Source of the DNA: an uncultured Micrococcus sp.
GTDB taxonomy: Bacteria > Actinomycetota > Actinomycetes > Actinomycetales > Micrococcaceae
Direction of reading: 5' to 3'
Length of the DNA stretch: 6,147 nt
Assembly: GCA_946222435.1 (NCBI GenBank)
Contig: CAMIOJ010000138.1
Coordinates: 1-6,147 of the forward strand
The notes under the pieces: model-generated
What the model was told of the DNA's origin: nothing
Databases searched by the model: none
What the model saw: only the letters and a program-made list of their open reading frames with translations
Part shown: in pieces, positions 1 to 4,916 of the stretch
Position numbering within the stretch: the stretch's first letter is position 1
How the letters are laid out: every line of letters begins with the position of its first letter
Made by a program: the position numbers and the translations under genes

Positions 1-154
1 GGGAGGCGGGGTCGGACGGCGCCGACTGCTCTGCCACGTTCGCCATGGACCGGCCCCGGGTCTCCCCATCGGCCGGTCGGGCGGCGTGCCGGCGTGCACG
101 CATCCGCTCCAGGGCGGCATGGGACTCGGACGAGTGGTTCGGGTCCACGCTCAC
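1..154 (-). CDS. Partial hypothetical protein (N-terminal 51 codons), coupled to the DedA gene
   Basis: This reading frame opens at a GTG that overlaps the TGA stop of the DedA gene by four bases (GTGA) and stays open to the window edge, so its 3' end is missing. A second GTG at 148-146 is better spaced from the purine-rich GGGAAGGGG and may be the true start. Counting codons by hand, G+C is about 75%, 63% and 88% at positions 1, 2 and 3, the pattern of real coding sequence in high-GC DNA. The visible product starts MSVDPNHSSESHAALERMRA and is hydrophilic, rich in Arg, Ala, Ser and Glu, with no signal peptide or membrane segment. I do not recognise a family. Position suggests co-translation with the two upstream genes. 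Existence is moderately supported; function is unknown. Confidence 0.5.
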   Translation of the reverse strand, partial: MSVDPNHSSESHAALERMRARRHAARPADGETRGRSMANVAEQSAPSDPAS

Positions 155-747
155 CCCTTCCCGGACCGGCGGCGGAGGGCCACGATCCCTGCGATCAGTG
201 CACCTGCAAGGGTACCCAACAGCATGCCGACCACCGCGGACGCCCACCACGGCAGTCCGGTGGTCTGCCCGGTGACCCAGCCGAGCCCCACCATGTACCC
301 GGACCACACCAGCGCGCCGAGCCCGGAGAACCACACGAACACCCGCCAGCGGATGCCGCCGATGCCGGCCGCGGCCACCGAGGCGGTGCGCCCGCCGGAG
401 ACGAAGCGGAGCACGAACAGACCCGCCAGCGAGGTCTCCGGGCCGGCCTTCACCAGCAGCCGACGGATGCCACGGTGCACCACCCGGCCCCAGCGCCAGC
501 GGTCCAGCACGTCCGTCAGCCGGTACCTGAACAGCGCATAGAGTCCCAGGTCTCCGGCCCAGCAGCCCAGCCACGCGGCCAGCACGGACGGCACCACGGA
601 CAGCGAGCCCTCCGAGGCCAGGGCGCCGGAGCCGATCACGAACAGCTCCGAGGGTGTCGGAGGGAACGGGGCGTCCAGTGCCACCAGCAGGGCGGTCACC
701 GGATGGAACCACCAGCCCAGGGCGTCGAGCAGCTCCTGCGCGCTCAT
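151..747 (-). CDS. DedA/VTT-family integral membrane protein
   Basis: This is a 198-residue membrane protein of the DedA (SNARE-associated, VTT domain) family. Members act in the cytoplasmic membrane; several have been linked to undecaprenyl-phosphate or phospholipid flipping and to membrane homeostasis. Seen in the sequence: an N-terminal re-entrant-type segment with FPPTPSE (Glu34), hydrophobic stretches around residues 50-73 with the family Gly-Asp pair (D66), the Arg-containing motif at 114-121 (R114, R120), and hydrophobic segments near 136-158 and 168-190, ending in a basic RRRSGKG tail. The length is close to the usual 190-220. One departure: the family motif is usually R-F-hydrophobic-P-x-x-R, and here the proline position is Ser117. 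The ATG overlaps the upstream pseudouridine synthase stop (ATGA) and has a strong ribosome site, so it is probably translationally coupled. Substrate cannot be inferred. Confidence 0.85.
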   Translation of the reverse strand: MSAQELLDALGWWFHPVTALLVALDAPFPPTPSELFVIGSGALASEGSLSVVPSVLAAWLGCWAGDLGLYALFRYRLTDVLDRWRWGRVVHRGIRRLLVKAGPETSLAGLFVLRFVSGGRTASVAAAGIGGIRWRVFVWFSGLGALVWSGYMVGLGWVTGQTTGLPWWASAVVGMLLGTLAGALIAGIVALRRRSGKG

Positions 748-1886
748 GCGGTCCCCTCCACGCCGGGCGTCTCCGACTCCCGGGGGCGCTCCTGCAGCTG
801 CAGCTCCGAGGTGAACACGCGGTCCTCACCGGTCACCGGGTCCGTGAAGCGCAGCTCCCGGGCGAGCAGCTGCAGCGGGCGGGCGAGGTCGTCCGGGGCG
901 GCGTCCAGCAGGTCCGGGTAGAAGGGGTCGAACGCGATGCCCAGGCCCAGCGCGGCCAGATGGATGCGCAGCTGGTGCGTCCGCCCGGTGCGCGGGTGGA
1001 GGCGGACGTGCGCCACGCCTGCGCCGGCCAGCGTGCCGGCCGAGCGGCCCACGGACAGCAGCTCCACGTGGGTCTCAGCGTTGGCGCCGGCGTGGGAGAG
1101 GTTGGACCTCTTCGTGCGCACCTCCGCGCCCGCCGCCCGACCACTCGCGGCCGCCGGGACCTGCTCCACCACCGAGCGGAGGATGCCCTTGTCCTTGCGG
1201 ATCCGGGAGCGCACGGTCAGCGGGAAGCGGTCCAGCACGGCGGTGCCGAACCCGCCCTGCCCGGGGGCGGCCCCGCCCGAGGTGAGGGCCGAGACGGAGG
1301 GGACGGAGCCGTCGTCGGGGAGCCGGCCGAGCAGGCCGGGCGGCAGCGCCGAGACGGCCTCGTAGACCTTGCGGGCGCGGCGGCGCTCGAAGAGCAGGTG
1401 GTAGGCGCCGCGGGTGGCCGGGTTCGCGGAGAACATGACCACGCCGGCGGTGGCGCGGTCCAGGCGGTGCAGGGGGACCAGGTCGTCCAGGCCGAGCTCG
1501 TTGCGCAGCCGCACCAGCGCGGTCTCCTGGATGAAGTGGCCGCCGGGGGTGGTGGGCAGGAAGTGGGGCTTGTCGATCACAACGAGGTGCTCGTCCCGGT
1601 GCAGGATCCGGTGCCGCACCGGCAGCGGCTCCTCCTCCGGCAGGTCCCGGTAGTACCAGATGAACTCGTGCACGCCGAGGGGCGTGGAGGCGGTCAGTGC
1701 AGTGCCGTCCGCGGCCACCACCTCGCCGCGGGCGAAGCGGTCCCGGATGCCGTCCGGGTCCACGTGGCCGAAGCGGGAGACCAGGTGCTCCTGCACGGTG
1801 CCGTCCGCCTCGGGACCCGCCATGGGCAGGCGCAGGCGCGTGGCGTTGACGCCGTGGCGCACGGGCAGCGGAGAGGACAGGGGCAC
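744..1886 (-). CDS. RluA-family RNA pseudouridine synthase
   Basis: The product should isomerise uridine to pseudouridine in RNA, probably rRNA or tRNA; the target site cannot be told from sequence. With the GTG start chosen here it has 380 residues. Residues about 31-61 form a degenerate S4-like segment. The catalytic motif HRLDRATAGV follows at about 140-149, with Asp143 as the expected nucleophile. Near 297-309 lies HPRTGRTHQLRIH, the conserved RluA-family C-terminal motif, followed by FDPFYP. The block VIDKPHFLPTTP is typical of the actinobacterial subgroup. Start choice: GGGAGG at 1896-1901 directly abuts an ATG at 1895 but sits nine bases before the GTG at 1886, a better spacing; ATG 1895 (383 residues) is the alternative. 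A longer frame back to 1991 lacks a ribosome site. Two Gly/Ala/Ser-rich stretches, about 182-219 and 244-267, look like insertions relative to homologues as I recall them. Confidence 0.9.
   Translation of the reverse strand: MPLSSPLPVRHGVNATRLRLPMAGPEADGTVQEHLVSRFGHVDPDGIRDRFARGEVVAADGTALTASTPLGVHEFIWYYRDLPEEEPLPVRHRILHRDEHLVVIDKPHFLPTTPGGHFIQETALVRLRNELGLDDLVPLHRLDRATAGVVMFSANPATRGAYHLLFERRRARKVYEAVSALPPGLLGRLPDDGSVPSVSALTSGGAAPGQGGFGTAVLDRFPLTVRSRIRKDKGILRSVVEQVPAAASGRAAGAEVRTKRSNLSHAGANAETHVELLSVGRSAGTLAGAGVAHVRLHPRTGRTHQLRIHLAALGLGIAFDPFYPDLLDAAPDDLARPLQLLARELRFTDPVTGEDRVFTSELQLQERPRESETPGVEGTA
753..759 (-). promoter_or_regulatory. Ribosome binding site for the DedA gene
   Basis: On the minus strand GGAGGGG lies five bases before the DedA ATG, inside the last codons of the pseudouridine synthase gene. 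It fixes the start at 747 despite the overlap and indicates independent loading as well as coupling. Confidence 0.7.
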
Positions 1887-1895
1887 GGGGCCCAT

Positions 1896-1901
1896 CCTCC
1901 C
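1896..1901 (-). promoter_or_regulatory. Ribosome binding site for the pseudouridine synthase gene
   Basis: The minus strand reads GGGAGG immediately followed by ATGGGCCCCGTG. Zero spacing to the ATG would be non-functional, while nine bases to the GTG is acceptable, so this site favours the GTG start. Confidence 0.5.
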
Positions 1902-2016
1902 AGACCGGCCGCACCGGATCAGCCCGGCCTCGCCGGATGCTCCGCCGGGTGTCCCGGGGGGCAGGGGCCTGCCGGACGCGCCGGAGGACACGGCGGGCAG
2001 GTCGGCCGGAGGCGGG

Positions 2017-3258
2017 TCAGTGGCCGGTGGTCTCGTCGTCGGAGCCGGCGGCGCGGGTGTCCGGGGTGAGCACGGTGATGTTGCCCGGGCCCGGCTTGGA
2101 CTGTCCGGTGCGGCCGGCCGGCACGTGGGCGCCCACGTCCGCGATCACCGCGTCCAGATGGGCGCCGGCCGGCACCACGGTGTCCCCGAGCAGGACGGAG
2201 CGGCGCACGGTGGCACCGGCCTCCACCACCACACCGGGGCCGAGGACCGACTCGCTCACCTCGCCGTGGACCACCGCGCCGGAGCACACCATCGACCCGG
2301 AGACCTGGGCGCCGGGGTGGATGCGGGCCGGCGGGACCGGACGGTGGTTGGTCAGCAGCGGCCATCCGTCCCGGTCCAGGTCGAGGCCGGTGCCGGCGAG
2401 CAGCTCCATGTGCGCCTTGTAGTAGGCGTCCAGGGTGCCGATGTCCCGCCAGTAGCCCTCGTGCCGCCACTCATGGGTTTTCCCGCGGGCCACCAGGGCC
2501 GGGACGATCGACTCGCCGTAGTCGCCGAGCGCACTGCCCTCTGGCCCGTCCTGGTGCTCCGGGTCCTCACCGGCGGCCTCGGCCGCGGCCTCCTCCCGGC
2601 GGGCCTGTGCGATCAGCTCGTCCAGGACCTCCTCCAGGGCGCCCACGTCCATAAGGAACGCCTCGGTGGCCACCAGGTTCCCCTTGGGGCGGCGCGGCTT
2701 GTAGCTGTACTCGGTGACCTTCGCGTCCGCGTCCACCTGGACCACGCCGAACCGCGAGGGGTCCTCGTCCGTCTGCGTGGTGACGACGGTCAGCTCGGAG
2801 CCCCGCTCGTGGTGGGCGGCCAGGGCCGGGCGCAGGTCGATCTGGAAGAGGTGGTCCGCGGAGAGCACGGCCACCGTGTGCGCGCCGAAGGCCTTCACCG
2901 CGGCGATCTGCTGGTGCAGGGCGTGACCGTTCCCGGAGGCGAACCCCTCCTCGTCCCGACCCTCGGCCGGGGGCAGCAGGCGCAGGCCGTGGCGGGTGCC
3001 GTCCAGGTCCCAGGGGCGGCCGCCGGCCAGGTGCTGGTTCAGGGTGAACGGGCGGTACTGCTCCACCACCCACACGTCCCGCAGCCCGGAGTGGGTGAGG
3101 TTGGACAGCACCACGTCGATCAGCCGGTACTGGCCGGCCACGGGGACGGCGGGCTTGGCGCGGGCGTCCGTCAGCGGGGACAGTCGGCTGCCCTTGCCGC
3201 CGGCCAGCACGAGGGCCACCGTGGCGGTCAACGGGTCCTGCGGGAACGGGTCTGCCAT
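2017..3258 (-). CDS. GlgC-like glucose-1-phosphate adenylyltransferase family protein
   Basis: This 413-residue protein is a sugar-phosphate nucleotidyltransferase resembling ADP-glucose pyrophosphorylase, which makes ADP-glucose for glycogen synthesis. Seen: the nucleotide-binding signature AGGKGSRLSPLT at 19-30, AKPAVP at 34-39 and YRLID at 44-48. SADHLFQID at 133-141 has the two metal-site aspartates (D135, D141). WRDIGTLDAYY is at 270-280, followed by a C-terminal left-handed beta-helix of hexapeptide type (about 311-385, IHPGAQVSGS and on). Departures: the usual GTADA-type motif reads GNGHALHQQ (110-117 region), and the EFxEKP substrate-lysine motif reads EYSYKP (183-188, Lys187 kept). 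An acidic low-complexity insertion occupies about 219-244. The ATG at 3258 is preceded by GGAGG at five bases, so the 41-codon upstream extension is rejected. The fold is secure; ADP-glucose as product is less so. It may be a diverged paralogue with another sugar phosphate or a regulatory role. Confidence 0.85.
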   Translation of the reverse strand: MADPFPQDPLTATVALVLAGGKGSRLSPLTDARAKPAVPVAGQYRLIDVVLSNLTHSGLRDVWVVEQYRPFTLNQHLAGGRPWDLDGTRHGLRLLPPAEGRDEEGFASGNGHALHQQIAAVKAFGAHTVAVLSADHLFQIDLRPALAAHHERGSELTVVTTQTDEDPSRFGVVQVDADAKVTEYSYKPRRPKGNLVATEAFLMDVGALEEVLDELIAQARREEAAAEAAGEDPEHQDGPEGSALGDYGESIVPALVARGKTHEWRHEGYWRDIGTLDAYYKAHMELLAGTGLDLDRDGWPLLTNHRPVPPARIHPGAQVSGSMVCSGAVVHGEVSESVLGPGVVVEAGATVRRSVLLGDTVVPAGAHLDAVIADVGAHVPAGRTGQSKPGPGNITVLTPDTRAAGSDDETTGH

Positions 3259-3263
3259 GGTGG

Positions 3264-3268
3264 CCTCC
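3264..3268 (-). promoter_or_regulatory. Ribosome binding site for the GlgC-like gene
   Basis: GGAGG on the minus strand lies five bases before the ATG at 3258. It decides the start in favour of MADPF over in-frame upstream codons. Confidence 0.75.
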
Positions 3269-3282
3269 GTGGGCTCCTCCGG

Positions 3283-3301
3283 GCGCGGGACTTTCCCGCG
3301 C
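3283..3301 (-). repeat. Perfect 8-bp inverted repeat upstream of the GlgC-like gene
   Basis: The arms GCGCGGGA (3283-3290) and TCCCGCGC (3294-3301) are exact reverse complements around a three-base centre (CTT on the plus strand). It ends 25 bases before the start codon and 15 bases beyond the ribosome site, in the 147-base gap after the glycosylase gene. It could be a 5'-leader hairpin, an operator half-site pair, or the read-through terminator of the preceding genes. There is no T-run on either side, so a classical terminator is doubtful. No convincing promoter was identified in this gap. Confidence 0.5.
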
Positions 3302-3405
3302 GCGAGGTGAACACTACGACCGCGTCCATGAGAAGCGGATGAGACAGGCCCCGGGGGGGCTGAAGCACAGTCATCCCACACCAGACGCAGATCCTGCCGG
3401 CGGAC

Positions 3406-4308
3406 TCACCGCTGGCAGCTTCGGCACCAGAACAGGCGACGCGCGTCGTCCTCCGGGGAGCCGTAGTCCTGGCGTGTGACCGGCCCGCGGCAGCGGAGGC
3501 AGCCCTGCCGTTCACGCCCGTACACCCAGTAGTTCGGGGTGCGCGGCGCCGGTGGGGCGCCGAGGAGGACCTCCACGCCGAACGGCGCCTCGGGGTGTGG
3601 CCGCACCCCGGTGGTGCGTCGTGGACTTCCCGACGACGGCGCGTACGGCGGGCAGTTCGCCTTCAGCAGTCTGCGGTTCAGTCCCACCAGGCCCGCCACG
3701 TCCTCGACCTCGCCGATCGGGCGGTGGGGGTCGATGCCGGCCAGCAGCAGCGACTCGCACCGGTAGATGTTGCCGATGCCGGACACCAGGCGCTGGTCCA
3801 GCAGGGCCAGTCCCACGGGGCGCTCCGGGTCCGCGGTGAGACGGGCGACGGACTCGGTCAGGAGGGGGCCGTCGTCGTCCTCCCACGCCGGGTCCAGCAG
3901 GTCCGGGCCGAGGAACCCGAGCCGCCGGTCGTCGTCCGCGGTGCGGATCAGCTCGAGCAGGCCGAGCTGTGCCGCCACGAACCGGTGCTCCTCCGTCTCG
4001 AGCACCGCCCGCACCTGCCAGCCGGGGGCCGGCCAGCGGTCGGCCAGGGCGGTGGCGATCCAGCGGCCCTCCATCTTCAGGTGACTCAGCAGGGTGAGCG
4101 GTTCGGCGCCCTCGGCGGTCCGGTCGGCCGGGGGTGTCAGCCGCATGAGCAGGTACTTGGCGCGCGGCTGAACGGCCACCACCTGCCATCCGGTGAGATC
4201 TGCCGTGGCGTGGGCGGGCACGCGCAGGTCCGCATGCGTGAGCACCCGGCCGGCCAGCAGCGGGCGCAGCCGGTGGGCCAGGCGGAACAGAGAGTCGCCT
4301 TCGGGCAT
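3406..4308 (-). CDS. nei2: Endonuclease VIII-like DNA glycosylase/AP lyase (Fpg/Nei family)
   Basis: This 300-residue base-excision-repair enzyme removes damaged bases (in Nei relatives mainly oxidised pyrimidines) and cleaves the abasic site by beta,delta-elimination. The N-terminus MPEGD carries the catalytic Pro2 (Schiff-base nucleophile after Met removal) and Glu3, so the ATG is certain even though no good ribosome site precedes it. SHLKMEG at 75-81 and Lys51 belong to the N-terminal beta-sandwich. The helix-two-turn-helix segment is LDQRLVSGIGNIYRCE (170-185). The C-terminal zinc finger has Cys270, Cys273, Cys295 and Cys298, with Arg290/Arg291 before FWC. The length is slightly above the usual 255-290, owing to a Pro/Gly-rich stretch at about 219-257. 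It lies 15 bases after the VOC gene and is probably co-transcribed with it. The symbol follows the mycobacterial Nei2 subgroup it most resembles; the subgroup is inferred. Confidence 0.92.
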   Translation of the reverse strand: MPEGDSLFRLAHRLRPLLAGRVLTHADLRVPAHATADLTGWQVVAVQPRAKYLLMRLTPPADRTAEGAEPLTLLSHLKMEGRWIATALADRWPAPGWQVRAVLETEEHRFVAAQLGLLELIRTADDDRRLGFLGPDLLDPAWEDDDGPLLTESVARLTADPERPVGLALLDQRLVSGIGNIYRCESLLLAGIDPHRPIGEVEDVAGLVGLNRRLLKANCPPYAPSSGSPRRTTGVRPHPEAPFGVEVLLGAPPAPRTPNYWVYGRERQGCLRCRGPVTRQDYGSPEDDARRLFWCRSCQR

Positions 4309-4323
4309 GGACGTGGGGCGAGA

Positions 4324-4773
4324 TCAGGCCGCGTTAAGTTGCCACGTCATGCCGAACCGGTCACCGACCCACGCGAAGCGGCGGGAGAACCCGTAGTCCC
4401 CGGCGGGCATGTAGTCCTGGCCGCCATCGGCCTTCAGCGCCTCGGCGAGGGCGTCCACGGACTCGGGGTTCTCCAGCTCCACGAACAGGGACACGGCCGG
4501 GGTGAAGCCGAAGGCGTGCTCGGTGAAGGAGTCGAAGAACCGCAGCCGCTGCCCGGCCACCTCGATCTCGCCGTGGGAGACCTTGCCGGCCCACTCCTCG
4601 CCCCGCGGGGTGGAGGCGTCGAACAGGTCGCGGCGCAGCTCGGCGGTCGGCGCGTGCGGGCCGAACGCGGACAGGTAGAGGTCCATGGCGGCGCCGGCCT
4701 CGCCCTGGAACATGAGGAACGGGGTGGCGGACGGTGCGCTCGTCGTGGCGGCGGGGGTGTTCTGCTCGATCAT
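4324..4773 (-). CDS. VOC-superfamily, PhnB-like (3-demethylubiquinone methyltransferase-like fold) protein
   Basis: This 149-residue cytosolic protein has the vicinal-oxygen-chelate fold of the PhnB-like group. Family annotations mention 3-demethylubiquinone 3-methyltransferase, but no enzymatic function is established for this type. Seen: TPFLMFQGEAGAAMDLYLSAF at the start (about 17-37), the GKVSHGEIEVAGQ segment (63-75), FFDS (79-82), HAFGFTPAVSLFVELE (86-101) and the family-typical end DRFGMTWQLN (138-147). The length matches single-unit members, which act as dimers. The start is weakly supported. The ATG at 4773 has no Shine-Dalgarno sequence, and an in-frame ATG at 4806 would add 11 residues, also without one. 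A leaderless transcript is possible. It lies between lhr and the Nei-type gene, so a role linked to DNA damage or reactive small molecules is conceivable but unproven. Confidence 0.85.
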   Translation of the reverse strand: MIEQNTPAATTSAPSATPFLMFQGEAGAAMDLYLSAFGPHAPTAELRRDLFDASTPRGEEWAGKVSHGEIEVAGQRLRFFDSFTEHAFGFTPAVSLFVELENPESVDALAEALKADGGQDYMPAGDYGFSRRFAWVGDRFGMTWQLNAA

Positions 4774-4807
4774 GGGGCGAGGGTACCGCTGTGGGCCCCA
4801 GCGCATG

Positions 4808-4849
4808 ACGAGGGCCGCTCGCTTCGGGGGTCGACACCGCAGCCCTCGT
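4808..4849. repeat. 8-bp inverted repeat between lhr and the VOC gene
   Basis: ACGAGGGC (4808-4815) and GCCCTCGT (4842-4849) are exact reverse complements separated by 26 bases. The repeat abuts a second, stronger inverted repeat and ends two bases before an alternative ATG for the VOC gene. The long loop makes it a weaker hairpin. Possible roles are part of a tandem terminator or a regulatory site for the VOC-nei unit. Confidence 0.4.
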
Positions 4850-4886
4850 TCCGATCCGGAGCGTGCGAGGCGTGTTCCGGATCGGA
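4850..4886 (-). terminator. Strong 11-bp inverted repeat after lhr, putative terminator
   Basis: TCCGATCCGGA (4850-4860) and TCCGGATCGGA (4876-4886) are perfect reverse complements around a 15-base loop. On the minus strand the hairpin begins 30 bases after the lhr stop codon, where a terminator would be expected. No T-run follows, so it would be an atypical, U-tract-poor terminator, or else a protein-binding or mRNA-stabilising element. The inverted repeat is directly visible; the terminator function is inferred. Confidence 0.45.
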
Positions 4887-4916
4887 TCGAGTGCTCCAAG
4901 AGCAGGGCAGTGGAAC

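Noticed and set aside
1960..1973. GGCAGGGGCCTGCC short palindrome after the GlgC-like gene as a terminator
   Set aside because: The arms are six bases with only two between them, and such palindromes are frequent at this GC content; no T-run.
3285..3296. GGGACTTTCC within the palindrome, identical to a eukaryotic NF-kB site
   Set aside because: Chance resemblance with no meaning in a bacterial genome.
3311..3318. TAGTGT on the minus strand as a -10 box for the GlgC-like gene
   Set aside because: Only the most basic positions match and no -35-like hexamer lies at the expected distance, so a promoter cannot be supported.
654..3342. Long plus-strand open frames (654-2069 and 1660-3342) opposite the pseudouridine synthase and GlgC-like genes
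   Set aside because: They lie antisense to genes with clear catalytic motifs, their products are Gly/Arg/Ala-rich without recognisable domains, and stop codons are rare by chance in such GC-rich DNA.
3345..3362. C/G-run hairpin after nei2 (CAGGCCCC...GGGGCTG) as a terminator
   Set aside because: Pairing needs a bulge, the runs of C and G allow many registers, and no T-run follows; too weak to annotate.
4841..4890. Possible tRNA T-arm-like sequence (GTTCCGATCC) in the gap after lhr
   Set aside because: No acceptor, D or anticodon arms can be drawn around it; it is part of the inverted repeat.
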